DNA from: Pterois miles
Lineage: Eukaryota > Chordata > Actinopteri > Perciformes > Scorpaenidae
Reading direction: 5' to 3'
Assembly: GCA_947000775.1 (NCBI GenBank)
Contig: CAMQGK010000327.1
Span: 12,270,001 to 12,334,000, forward strand
DNA length: 64,000 nucleotides
This document shows, piece after piece, positions 34,268 through 46,989 of this stretch (position 1 is the stretch's first letter; every line of letters begins with the position of its first letter). The notes below the pieces were generated by a model that ran no database searches, had not been told where the DNA came from, and saw nothing but the letters and a program-made list of their open reading frames with translations. The position numbers and the translations under genes are program-made.

Positions 34268-34930
34268 TAGGGATGCCAATCGATTAACATACTTGATCAC
34301 AATTAGTGGCATGATTGTCAATTAATTGCAATTAATTGCAAATTAATTGCACATTTTTATGTGTTCAAAATATACCTTAAAGGGAGATTTGCCAAGTATT
34401 TAATACTCCAATCAGTATGGGACTGGGCAAATATGCTTGCTTTAGATAAATGTACATATTTATTATTGAAAATCAATTAACAACAGAAAACAATGACAAC
34501 TATTGTCCAGGTACTGAATTTAGTATGAAAAATATGCCCAACAGGGAACAACAGCTGTCAGTGTGTCAGTGTGCTGATTGACTATGACTTGCCCCAAACT
34601 GCAAGTGATTATCATAAAGTGGGCATGTCTGTAAAGGGGAGACTTGTGGGTACCCAGATAACCTATTTTATTCTACATATCTGGAGGTCAGAGGTCAAGG
34701 GATCCCTTTGAAAGTGGTCCTTCCCAGAAGGTAGAGTAAGTTTGAAGTTTTATTTAGGATTCCTTTGGTTTTCTAGTTTCATATGATGCCAGTTTCTTCA
34801 CTCTAGCTTTAAAACTGCACCCGCTACAACCTCCGAAAGATCAATTGCGTTAATGTGTTGAAGAAATTTGTGGCGTTTAAAAACAAGTTGGCATTAATGC
34901 GCTATTACCGTATTAATTTTGATAGCCCAA
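34268..34930 (+). mobile_element. hAT-like non-autonomous element, copy 1
   Basis: Aligns along its length with 42484-43178. It starts TAGGGATGCCAATCGATTAA and ends TTTTGATAGCCCAA, degraded forms of the terminal repeats. Flanking 8-mers GTTTTGTT and ATGTTATT agree at only 5 of 8 places, fitting an old copy. Confidence 0.8.
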
Positions 34931-34989
34931 ATGTTATTTCTTTCTTGTTGATTCATCCTATGGGTCAATTCATGCACTAGTTATGTAAA

Positions 34990-35036
34990 TTTCTCCACTG
35001 TGGGACTAATAAAGGAATATCTTATATCTTATCTTA
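34990..35036 (+). mobile_element. LINE-type 3' end with TCTTATC tail
   Basis: CACTGTGGGACTAATAAAGG then AATATCTTATATCTTATCTT. Same tail family as 18290 and 50608. Confidence 0.6.
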
Positions 35037-37207
35037 CTACAAATTAACCTATAACATCCATCTCTTTGTTTTTTTCCCCCCTTTAAAGCTTCGTCATTAA
35101 GGAAAACACTTACTCATTTGAATGGGGAGTGACATCAGTTCTTTTCTGTAGGGCACACTCACTGTTGTCGTGAAGGAAATGGTACTTTTTGTTTGAAAAA
35201 TATTGGGCTGGCAAAATTTCATTTCTCGTCTTAGTTTTTCCAATGTAAATGCTTTTCGGCAACTCCAGTGTTGCGCTCCTTTTTCTTTTTTTTCTTTTTA
35301 ACTCCAGGGCCTTGTTATGTTCAGTTAGGACTTAAAGGCAGCCATTTGTAAGCCCTTACATCCCACAGGGAACCATCCTCAAAAGCCACTAGCTTTTCAT
35401 ATGATTTTGCAATCAAAACCTTGGGAAATGCTCAGGTAGAGATGGCTCTCAAACTGCTGAGATGCGCAGTTTTCCATCTATATATGGAGTGGTAATTGAC
35501 AGGAAAGGTAGGTGAAAGGAAAGCAGAAGGGAGGGAGCCTTTTATTACTGTCACAGGTGTAGTATTGCACGCCTGTCGCCGAGTCTGCATAGCGAGTCTG
35601 TGATTGGGGCAATTCAGAGCAGGGACTATTCCAGGGCATAGGGATGGATTGCCTGTCTGTCACAGCATCTGTACTGTACATACTGGATCTCTGATTGGGG
35701 CATTTCAAATAACACAAGGGATTTATAGAGCGGCATGACAAGGACAGTATATCAAGATGTACAACGGGTGGTGCTTTTTGTGTAGTTTGTACATTTTTCT
35801 CCCACATGTTTGTGTTATACACAGAGGCGTGAGGCTTTGAAAACAGCAATAGTACTTAAGCTTTAAACTTGAGCTGCTCTTGACTCAATAAACTTTGCAA
35901 ACTTAACAACTTAGTAGTCCTCTCTACTATAACATGGATCATATATATATATATATATATATAGAATGAGCTATCACCATTTTCTTGAATTTTGTATTTT
36001 GGGGATAAATTAGACCACTACCCCCCCCCCCCCAATTATGTTTAAAAATAAATTAAATAAAAATCTATTTGTTGATGCTGCATATTTAAATGCCTCCTCT
36101 AAAAAGCATCCTCCTCCTCTCCTCTCCTTAAATAGCAGCCAAGGGGAAATGACTGTAATAAAAACTTTGAGTCCACCAAATTAACCAAAATAATAACATG
36201 AAAAGGGGATACCTTTTAAACAAGGGAGCACGTCGCCTCATTTTCCTTTCAGATAAAAGGGAATTATAGTGAATAATCATTGGCCACAAGATGAGCAGAT
36301 GGTCTATTCATTCGGAATTCTAATAACATAAAATACATATTTACCTTTTAAGAGGGCTTTCACATTATGTTTCCCCCTTCTATGTAGAAAAATTAAAAGG
36401 CAGGGAGAAAAGGACAACTAATAAACAACCTCAGCACCAGATGGACTAAAAACGGTCAGACATTGGACAATCATTCAAGCTTTTTTGCAGAATATCTTTT
36501 TTATCTTCTGCTTTGTGATTTTTTTTTTTCATGGCACACATTTTATTTTATGATGAATACACACAAGGGCTACTATCTTGATAATCTGTGATGAGAAACT
36601 ATGACAAATGGAGGAGGGCAAGTCAATAGAGGAGGATAACAACCACCACTTCCTACTGAGGCCAGAACTGAGCCATGAGGTCGTTAAACATAATCACTTT
36701 TTCACAGTGTTCATTTTCAAAGATGCCTTGTAATAAAATGATTCAGGAACAATGTACGGCTGAGTAAACTTAAACCTTAAAAATATGGTGTCTCCTTGCA
36801 TTCAGAGCATTCTGACAGTTCAACAATGCCATAAATCCTTGAAAACTCATCCCCCCTCAAATCACCTACTAAACCTGCAGTTTGTAATCAGCTGGGAAGA
36901 ACTGTGTTTTGGAGAGAGCTCATGAAACTAATGAATCCAACAATGAAAGTCTTCTGTGAGTATTTATCCATTTATTTGTGTTGAAAGGCACTGTTGTTGT
37001 TGTTACAGAGCTTACAGACAGCAAGAGTTAGCCAATGATTCATTGGGTTATGTCTGTTGATGAAACTGAGGTTGTGCTGAATGTGTGCCAATGGAATACC
37101 ATAGCATTCACAACATCCTAGTAGCTTGCTGTTTGGACAGCAACAGAAACCACAAGCAGACTATCGTCAGTGTAATGAATAATGTCAATTTGGTAGTATT
37201 AAGGAAA
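35037..37207. other. Gene-free stretch
   Basis: Contains an imperfect duplication around TGATTGGGGCAATTCA (35601) and TGATTGGGGCATTTCA (35692), (AT)n at 35941-35963 and a C run near 36020-36033. No exon recognised. Confidence 0.45.
35941..35963 (+). repeat. (AT)n microsatellite
   Basis: 23-base AT run. Confidence 0.95.
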
Positions 37208-37980
37208 AAAACCCAAAGGAATCTATTGGTACCATCTCATACTAGCTTGTCGTGAATGTAAATAAGACTCCAAACTTGTGCTAAATAGAAAAAAAAGGAA
37301 AAACTGGCATGGCGATTTTGACCTCTGACTTCAAGATATGTGAATGAAAATAAGTATTTTTATGGGTACCCTTGAGTCTCTCCTTTACAGACATGCCCAC
37401 TTTATGATAATTACATGCAGTTTTGGCGGCAAGTCATCGTCAAGTCAGCACACTGACAGCTGTTGTTGCTTGTTAAGCTTGCCATGTTATGATTTGAGCC
37501 TATTTTTATGCCAAATTCAGTACCTGTGAAGGTTTCTGGACAATAATTTTTTATTGTGTTTTGTTGTTAATTGATTTCTAACAAAAAAACATATTTGCAT
37601 AAAACGAGAATATTTGTCCACCCTCATGTTGATAGAAGTATTAAATACTCTTATATTATCATATTAATTTTGTTATTTTAAAGATATTATTTTTGGGGAG
37701 CATTTTTTTTTATTTTTAGTGAAAGAGGGAGAGAGCAATGGGCCCCAGTCCAGATCTGAACCTGGTGCTGCTGCAGCAAGGATGCAGCCTTTAAACATGG
37801 GGCACCTGCTCTGCCAGGTGAGCTACAACAACTTCCCAAGTATTAAATATTTTAAAGATCTCCCTTTTATGTACATTTTGAATAAATAATAAAAAAGTGT
37901 GATTAATGTAATCAAATATGTGCAATCAATCATGATTAACATTAATTAATCCTGATGGACAATGATGTGATTCAACTCAA
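37208..37980 (-). mobile_element. hAT-like non-autonomous element, copy 2, split by a SINE
   Basis: Minus-strand relative of 42484-43178: it carries the reversed CATAAAGTGGGCATGTCTGT and TTTGGGTTTT modules. It is interrupted at 37648-37837 by a SINE. The left part lacks the 3' terminal repeat, and the right end fades at about 37980. Confidence 0.8.
37648..37837 (-). mobile_element. tRNA-derived SINE nested in the hAT-like copy
   Basis: Flanked by AAGTATTAAATA at 37636-37647 and 37838-37849, an exact 12-bp target-site duplication of the host element. On the minus strand it has an A-box region TAGCTCACCTGGCAGAGC (+ strand 37808-37825) and a B-box-like AGGTTCAGATCT (+ strand 37752-37763). It ends in an A-rich tail with ATGCTCCCCAAAAATAA. 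Confidence 0.9.
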
Positions 37981-38210
37981 TATATAGCATGTATCTATTT
38001 GTACACATAATATAGTCTGCTTGATATGCAAAGGAACAATTTGTTCAAAACATTTCTGAAGAGTACAGAATAGATGATGATTGCAGGTGCACACTTAATA
38101 TGTCAGCCAATACACAAGCAGTCTGTGCACTCATCTATATTTCTGTGCAGTGTTTTTGTCTGCAGCCTTGTGAAATTGCTTGTGCACAGAACCTGTTCAT
38201 GTTCATACCA

Positions 38211-38315
<105 letters not shown>

Positions 38316-38486
38316 GAGTCTGTTGCATGTGTAAAGCAAAGGTAAGCCGAGGAATTGCAGAGGACTTGCAAGTCGTGCATGGCAATGAGAAAAGGGACAC
38401 TAATTCTTTCATTTGATGGTCTGTAATTATGGTGTCCATAGCCCAGCCTGGCACACTAGCCAGATTTATGTTCTCCTTTGCTTTCA

Positions 38487-38520
38487 GTGTGTGTGTGAGT
38501 GTGTGTATATGTGTGAGAGG

Positions 38521-38570
<50 letters not shown>
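38487..38570 (+). repeat. Compound (GT)n(GA)n microsatellite, second
   Basis: Interrupted GT units at 38487-38515 then mostly pure GA to 38570. Same order as the array 200 bases upstream. Confidence 0.97.
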
Positions 38571-38575
<5 letters not shown>

Positions 38576-39059
38576 ATAAAGCAAGATAGAGAGCAGTGAA
38601 CAGAGAGCTAACAGGGAGGAGGAGGGAGGGGAGGGAGGCAGAGCAAGTGAGAAAAAAGAAATTTAAAGAGTGTTATAAAACAGAGTCTCCTGTCTTAAAT
38701 CACAGCCCTTGCCCCTGTAAAGGTAGGCTGTGATTACTATGATGTAAGGTGTTGGCTGAATACATTTACATGTGCTCAACGACAAATTCACCTTGTTGGA
38801 GCTCAAGTCATTGAGATATTACTGTTAAGAGGCATTGTAGAGTACAGTGCATCTGTTTTTATTGTCTCGTCCCTCTCCAGAGCACAGCTTTTTGCTGTGT
38901 TCCTGCTCAGGTGTCGACATGGTCGCCTGTGGATCACATCACGCTTATATAAACAATGACTTACAAATCTGAACCATGTATATCAAACCATTCATCTCAG
39001 CCTTTTAACCTATATCCCCAAGGAAGGAAAAAATAAATAAATAGATATTTTAATCATCA

Positions 39060-39186
39060 ATATTTATCTTTTTATTTATTTATTTATTTATTAAAATTTT
39101 TATCTGTAAACAAATAAAAAATATACTAATTTAATAATGTTAATAAAAAAAAACAAAAAAAAAAAAAAAAAAAAAAAATATGTATG

Positions 39187-39271
<85 letters not shown>
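39060..39271 (+). repeat. (TTTA)n, poly-A and (TA)40 tract
   Basis: TTTA units near 39066-39093, poly-A at about 39155-39178, TATG units, then pure TA at 39191-39271. Confidence 0.97.
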
Positions 39272-39276
<5 letters not shown>

Positions 39277-42200
39277 AATATATATTTGACACTGACACTG
39301 GAGATTTTTCTACATGGGGATCATAAGCATGTAATAGCAGCTGTCGATTGACTTGAGACTTGTTGACAGAAATGCAAAGATAAGAAATGTAATTATGAAA
39401 ATGACAGAAAAGAAATATAATAATAAATGAATACTAATGAAAAGAGACTGCATCCATGTTGGGCTTAGAGTGGAAGCTGGTTCCAAATGTTGTTTTGATG
39501 ATGGAGCTGACTTGAGTGTCATGGGGTCAATCTAATTCAGTGACCTGTGAAGGTGTCTCTTCGGACATAGTTTCCCATACACACTGAGGACAGCAGCTAC
39601 AGTAACACTGAGCTCCAGGCGCGTGGCCTCAAAGCACAAAACCTACATGATGTGCGTATAATTACTCTCCATCAGCTCAAAGCTGGCATTACCTCATGTT
39701 CTCTGTAATTTCCCATCATTTATAAGAGATGGTGGACCTTTACAAAAAGAAAAAAAATCCCCATATGACAAATGTAGAATAAGTTGCACTGAAAAAAATG
39801 CTTTTCATAAATATTGGCAAAATTGCTTATCTTCATTCACTTAAAATGTGTGTTCTCCATGACCTTTAGTCACTTGTATTTCACACTGACTCAATCAATC
39901 ACCTTCCAGCATTACATCACTTCTAAGTTTCTATACTGCAGTGATTCAGTTTCCTTCTCAGTGTTTCATGACATCCATTAAGCTCCCTTTGGTTGATGTT
40001 ACTACAGTAAAAAATAACAATCGTAAAAGCTGTCCTTTGGTGTCCTTAATTACTAGGGGATATTACGGCCTGTTTGTTGATATTGTAACCTACCTCCCTC
40101 GTGACCTGTGGGACTTTTAACCCTTTTAAAGATGATTTATTGCACATACGCATTCTTTTTAATTATCCCTGCAGCTAGGTGTCCAACAGATTTGTAAAGC
40201 CATTACTGAAAATCAATACTCAGCTTTTAGGTGATGAATTAATTAATGAAGTGCGAAGTTTACCCTGAGTGAGGGCCCACTGATGAAGAGAGAAACAGAC
40301 ACAGAGAAGGAGAGGGTGAAAGAAAGAAGGAGATGTGGTTGAGGTGACTCCTAATGATTCCATATCAGTTGGTTTAGAGCATTTTAGCAAAACGTTAATT
40401 GCACTTAATTTGTGTTTTGATTGAAATAATTTGAGGGCAAGGCTGGGAAACAAACATTTCTCTGCTGGAGACGGGTGAGTAATTTTCCCCTCATGCCTTT
40501 GGCAGCCAATCTCCCAGACTGGCTAAATGGATCATTATCGTAGGGCCAATTCAACCGAAAGAATTTAGTCTTTGAAGCTCCACTGATTCTTTTTCTATCC
40601 TTTGTTTTCTTCATTTTGATCTACGTGCTTTGCTTGTGCGGTTTCAAGGTTTCCAAATCTTAAGTCCCAATCTTAACAGTCCTTTAACTACCTGGGAATG
40701 GATTCCACCTAGTTTTGTGCATGTTTTAACTTGTAAGTCTAAATTAATTGATGACTGAGCTCTAACAGATTTGGTGGTGCTTAGGGTGCTGTAGGGTGAT
40801 AAAGCAAACATGATAGTTAACACTGTAGCCAGCATACAAGACAGTGGGTCTTATTATAAGCATAAATTGTGTCATTAAAAAATAAGTATTTTGGGTGTAC
40901 ATGTTTGAGCAGGATGGAGGTAGATGGAGAAACACAATGTGAGCCAATGAAATTCAGTGTGCCCCTGTGGGACAGAGAAAAGGAGCAAGTGAGATATGTT
41001 TGTGACCTGCAGCATATTCTACATACAACTAGATATATATTTTTTAACCTATGCAAAACATTTTGCAAAATGTCTCATTCCATGCCATGTCTAAATTAAA
41101 CAGCCCCGCGGCTGCAATGACTTCTTTTCTCAGAGTGCACTACCTTGCAACTAATAGTCCCCATTATTCATGGCCCTACAGCAGAGGTCACTGCCATGGG
41201 GTTTACTTCTTTTTTTTTTTTACCTCTCTAAATTGGAAGTCAAGAGAAAATGAATCGAGACACCCACACATGGAATGAGCTATAGGTTTGACTTTGACTT
41301 GTCCTCAAACTGCAAAGTGGAAAAATAGTTTCATATATGTCATGTGGACTGTTGGAGATTGTGCTGGAGGTCAGTATGGGTGTTGATGACACAAGGAATT
41401 TTGGCTGAAATATAAGGATGCTGTGATTCTCTTTTTTTATTGCTCCTTATTTTCCTTTTCAGCAAAGTGTTTTTCCTCCTTGACAAAGAAGATTAAATGT
41501 CATACATTTAATTTAATATCCTTTGTATCATGGTGATTTCCTTCGCTGGACATTAAATGATATTTCTTTTTTGTAATTCAGAGTCAGAATCTCCCCTGGT
41601 TTCTGATCAGGTATGTAAGTGTAAAACACTAAGTCTATATTTGCATAGTTGCTCGTTGGAGGCTACTATAAACCAGACAAACATTTAATGACAATATTTC
41701 AGAATTTCTTCATTTTTACTTTTGACTCTAGTAGCACTTAACAGTAACAAATACAAAATCAAATGTAATGAGTTAGCAAATTAATCAAATATAAACTACA
41801 TACATACACAAAACTGTTCCTAGACATCCAGATCATAAACACTTGTATGAGACTGAAAAGAGTCCAGTTCTCCCAAACTATAAAGTTCATCAGCAGATAA
41901 GAAGTGTCTTTGCCCCAGCGTTCACTTTTTCTCACAATCTGATATTTCTGAGGTCCCCAGGAAAAAGCTTTATGAAGGAATTATTCACCTCAAGCAATAA
42001 ACTGACCACCAAATCCAGAGTGAGTCTTCAATTTTCCACAACCGCCAACAGCATGTAATTTCTGATAACACAGACATCTGATAAATTGGTGATTTTAACA
42101 ACCAGCAGCTGAATTAAGGTGATGGGTTGAAGCCTGGAACTGTTTGTCACCTTGTGAGTTCAAGGTCTTGCTTTTGAAAATGGAAACATTTTGCCATAAG

Positions 42201-42475
42201 ATTGAAACATCCTTGATGTTCACTTTGTTGAGCGTGACCTTTTCATCTTCCAGTAAGGAATATTATGTTATCGTTCGACTAACTCTCTGCTTACACAAGA
42301 GAAAGATTTCACGTTTCATAAACAAGTGTAGCTACATTTTGGTTTCATCATTTCTGTGTTTTATAGCATGGAGCATTTTCTAGTCAAATGGGCATATGCA
42401 TGGATAAATATAATAAATATGTATATAATAAATATATAATAAATAATGTACACAGTATTTCTTATGGGATATTAC
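39272..42475. other. Gene-free stretch with candidate conserved non-coding block
   Basis: About 40050-40560 is unique, includes GATGAATTAATTAATGAAG and CGTTAATTGCACTTAATT, and has no repeats. No exon recognised elsewhere. Confidence 0.35.
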
Positions 42476-42483
42476 ATTTCAAA

Positions 42484-43178
42484 TAGGGTTGTCAATAGAT
42501 TAAAATATTTAATTGCAATTAATCACACGATAGTCCATAGGTAATGGTGATTAATTGTAAATGAATAGCAGTAAATATACCTGAAAGGGAGATTGTCAAG
42601 TATTTTAACACTCTTATCAACACGGGAGTGGGCAAGTATGCTGCTTTATGCAAATGTATCTATATATTTATTATTGGAAATCAATGAACACCACAAAAAA
42701 ATGCCATATATTGTCCAGCAACCCTCACAGGTACTGCATTGAGCACACAATATATGCTCAAATGATAAATGGCAAATTGCAGCCCAACAGGCAACAACAG
42801 CTGTCAGTGTGCTGACTTGACGATTACTTGTCCCAAACTGCATGTGATTATCATGAAGCGGGCATGTCTGTAAAGAGGAGACTTGTGGGTAGAACCCATT
42901 TTCACCTCTTTGAAAATAACCACAACAGTTTTTCCTCACCATCATTTAGCACAAGTTTGGAGCATCATTTAACCTCCTTCATGACAAGTTATTACATGAT
43001 TGTGCCAATGGATTCCTTTGGTTTTCTAGTTTCATATGATACCAGTATCTTCATTCTAGCTTTTAAACTGATCCACTACAATCTCCAGAAGATCAATTGC
43101 ATAAATGTGTTAAAGAATTAGTGGCATAAAACAAATTTTCATAAATGCGTTATTATCACATTAACTTTGACAGCCCTG
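42484..43178 (+). mobile_element. hAT-like non-autonomous element, best copy (695 bp)
   Basis: Terminal inverted repeats TAGGGTTGTCAA..TTTGACAGCCCTG are flanked by 8-bp duplications ATTTCAAA (42476-42483) and ATTTTAAA (43179-43186), one mismatch. An 8-bp duplication and CAGGG-type ends are the hAT signature. There is no transposase ORF, so movement would need a partner enzyme. Confidence 0.88.
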
Positions 43179-43186
43179 ATTTTAAA

Positions 43187-44548
43187 TCAAGCAAAATGAG
43201 ACTTTTCAAACTGTACAACTATTCATCTTATATTTATACATACCCATACTCACACCATTAACATACTGTACATACACATGCCTTGGCTTTATTTAAAAAA
43301 ATAAATTCAGACACCTTCAGATGCAAATCCATTTCTCATACCAAACTGTCTATCATCAATTAGAATCCCGTCCACATTTCCTGCCCTCTATATTATGCAC
43401 ATTTCCCTCTTTCATTATTTTTCTAATTACAGGCGAATGGTGGAGTCTGATAGGATTTTATGTCTTTCAGTAGCCCTATTGTCTGTCAGGCAAGATGGAT
43501 TCCCCATTGGCGTGAGCAATATATCAGCTTTGCAAGTCCGTATATTGTCTTAAACATGAGGTAATGTAGCACTGATCCACCCAGGTACTCTCTACCAGCA
43601 ATGTTAATTTATGGAGCATTCAGTAATTGCAGCAAGGTATTTCCTGTTTATAGGCCTCTGACACATTTTACACAGTATTTTATATTTCCTTTTTTAAGCA
43701 GTCATGGTTCAGGGTTTACGCAATTCAGATGACTTCACTTCATAATGTAGGTTTGTGTTCATGCGCATCTCTGCTTCCTAAGGATTATTGCATGCAAGAA
43801 AGGAAAAACATTATACATTTAACTCAAATTTTATGTTGTATGATCAGCTGCACAGTTCAGTTACAAGGGAATGTCTTATTTGCAGAAATTACACATGTAA
43901 ACAATCCTTTAACAGGATAAGAGATGAGACAATAGAAACCCCATTATAAAGAAAAGAGATTTCTAAAATTGTATTTTTTTCCAGTTCATGTGTTATAGGC
44001 CACAGTGTGAAAGAAGTCTTTTTAGGTTCAACCACTGCATATTTCACGCTTATATACTTCTTTTCACAGGACCTTGATTTGACAATATCCTGCCACTTCT
44101 CAGCACGGAGCGATTTAAAGACTTGAATGAATAAGTTAAGGAAGTGAATATGCTCTCAAATAAAATCTGTCACAAATCAAATTAGAAAGATTACTGCTGA
44201 GAGGTGTGAAGTGTACCATAAAATGTCAGAGAGTGAAAGCCTCACATTTAAAGTACGAAATACATCTTTTCTGGGCTTTTTGACGAGATACTGTAATTTC
44301 AAGGTACTGTGAGTCAGCACAGGCAAGGGGGCTATTAAAGTTCACGAAGCAAAGGTTCACTGAGAGTCGGGCTTAACTGTTTAAGGACAAACCAGTAAAA
44401 TATTTATAATTCTTCCCTAAAACATGCCAAATGCAATTTATTGATTTTTTGACACATCACTGCAGTGCCATTGTCATTTTGACAACTGATTCTGTGCTTT
44501 CAACTGTGACTGAGATTTTCAAGTTCAAATTTCTGAAGTATGTCTGAT
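43187..44548. other. Gene-free stretch with conserved-looking block
   Basis: About 43340-43660 is unique and balanced in composition. No exon recognised. Confidence 0.35.
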
Positions 44549-44579
44549 AGAGAGAGAGAGAGAGAGAGAAGAGGAGAGG

Positions 44580-44629
<50 letters not shown>

Positions 44630-44641
44630 AAGAGAGAGAGA
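44549..44641 (+). repeat. (GA)n microsatellite with GAGGA interruptions
   Basis: About 93 bases. Confidence 0.98.
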
Positions 44642-45842
44642 TAACCCGAAAATATTGGTAGGTCTACCTTGGTTCAACTTAAATTGTCTCTCACTTAGTG
44701 TAGAACAAGTAAAATTTAAATGTAAACTACATTTATGTAAATGAACAAATAAATGAAATATATGTGTCCTGCAGATGTGCATGGCACATTCCCACAACAT
44801 CCCTTTATAAAGCTTGTAATGTCTTTGCCTCCTCGATCAATCATGTGATCAACATCATCGTACACAGTTGTTGCTGGAAGCCTCATTTGAGAAATTTAGG
44901 GGGACCTCGAAAAAAATCACAATTTTTGCTGCCACTGTATTTTTTCCATATAAATTGATATTTTCCTGTATATACATTTCAAAAATGGTGTTTTGATACT
45001 ATATGTGGAGGTTGTTGACACAGTCTGATGCATATAATATATGGATAACGTAGTAGTGGTAAATGTACAGCGTACGTCACTTCCTCTGACTATCCCTGTA
45101 GCAATTAGGCCATGCTTTAGCAAATTGACCATATATGACCCAGCCATAGGTTTTGACCCACAGAAGTCTTGTTTTACAAGTAGAGAAGCTGTCCTCTTAG
45201 TCAAGAGCTTAAACTGAACTAATTAGTCAGTGTCATCTTCTGAAGGACCTAATCTAATAAAATATTATATTACAGGAAGACTCACTGGAAGAAGACCCAC
45301 AAGCTACTTTAGTGTTAACATATTGTATCCAATTAAATTGCCATGGATATGTACTAGTGATGGTAAATCGCCATAGTCTGGTAGGTTTGCCACCCAACAG
45401 TCTTTTTAGCACCTTGATAAAAATTCAACCAAAATGATTGAATTTTATACCCACCTTTATATTAGAAAAAAAATAAGACAAATAAGCTAAAATGTTAGTG
45501 CACACTGCCCATGTAATTCCCTTTTTTCTGCTCATCTTATTCCCATTATTCCCACCATTTCCACCTTTACTGTAATGTGCAGAATTATTCTTTGAGCAAC
45601 ATTTACATGTGTTGATTTCCTCGATAGATTGATAGATTGATAGATTGACCTTGAGAGATCAGATCCAGGGTCATTCCCTGGTTTAATATCAGCTCTGACT
45701 CTAATATATATTTATGAAGTCTCCTGACATCCTAGTTACCGCAGCAGCAGGTGTTCGGTCGATGTACTGTACAGCTTGGGTCTCAGACAAACACACGCAC
45801 AATGAAACATTGGGATGGAGCCCAGCATATTACTTCAGGACA

Positions 45843-45882
<40 letters not shown>

Positions 45883-46400
45883 GTTTTTCAACCAAGCATT
45901 TCCTGGAGGTTGACGAGCTTCAGTTTCGGTGCTTCCAAGGTCAAAAAGAGCTCTAGGTCTCATTACAATCTACAGGTGCTTGTGGAATCCCACTGGCTAG
46001 TGTGTGTGTCTTTATTTTTAAGTGGAGTACGTGTGTATGTTGGTTGTGTTTATGTCTCTGTGTTGGAATGGAAATGAGCCCTTCGAGTATGGCTAAAGGG
46101 CTCTCACCCTCTCTCACAAGATAGATAGGATCTTAACAAGCATGAGAGCAGAATGGAAGTGTGTGAGTCTCTCTGTGTGTGTTTGTTTGTCCTCTGGCTA
46201 CAACATTTTTTCACATTTCTATTGCATCAAATCACAAAGACGATTCCCTTGATTTTCTGACTTGTGGCATGGCCGGTGGTGAACTAAGAAAGCTCATCGA
46301 TCAAATATTTACCAGTATATATCCTGGCTCACATCACAGCAACTAGTATTTATGTTTGTGGTGAAAGTACAGAACCTGTATTTTAGACTGTGTTTTTATC
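44642..46400. other. Gene-free stretch
   Basis: Holds (GATAGATT)n at 45624-45648 and (CA)n at 45844-45881. Nothing else recognised. Confidence 0.5.
45844..45881 (+). repeat. (CA)19 microsatellite
   Basis: 38-base run. Confidence 0.98.
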
Positions 46401-46989
46401 TGTGATTTTATCTGTTCAAATGCAACTTAAAGGGAGATATGTCTTTAATTCTGGAGTGAGCAAATATGCTTGCTTCAGGCAAAAGTATGTATATATTTAT
46501 TATGGGAAAGCACAAAACAATGACAAATACTGTCCAGAAACTCTCACGGGTACTGCATTGATCATAAAAAATATGCTGAAATCATAACATGGCAAACTCA
46601 AGCCCAACAGGCAACAACAGCTGTCAGAACTGCCAAACTGCATGTGATTATCATAAAGTGGACATGTCTGTAAACTGGAGACTCGTGGGTACCCATAGAA
46701 CCCATTTTCAGGTCAAGGGACCCCTTTGAAAATGGCCATGTCAGCTTTTCCTCACCAATTTTGCGCAAGTTTGGAGTGTTATTTAGCCTCCTTCTCAACA
46801 CGTAATTATGACATGGTTCAATGGATTCTTTGGGTTTTCTAGTTTCATCTGAGACCAGTATCCTCACTCTTGCTTTAAAACTGAGCCCTATGGCCTAAGA
46901 ATTGCAAGCTGTTAATGCATTAAAGAAATTAGTGGCGTTAAAACAAATTTGCATTAACATGTTATTAATGTGTTAACTTTAACAGCCTT
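46401..46989 (+). mobile_element. hAT-like non-autonomous element, copy 3, 5'-deleted
   Basis: Matches 42484-43178 from the ACTTAAAGGGAGAT module to the 3' end (GTTAACTTTAACAGCC). The first roughly 100 bases with the 5' terminal repeat are missing. Confidence 0.8.
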
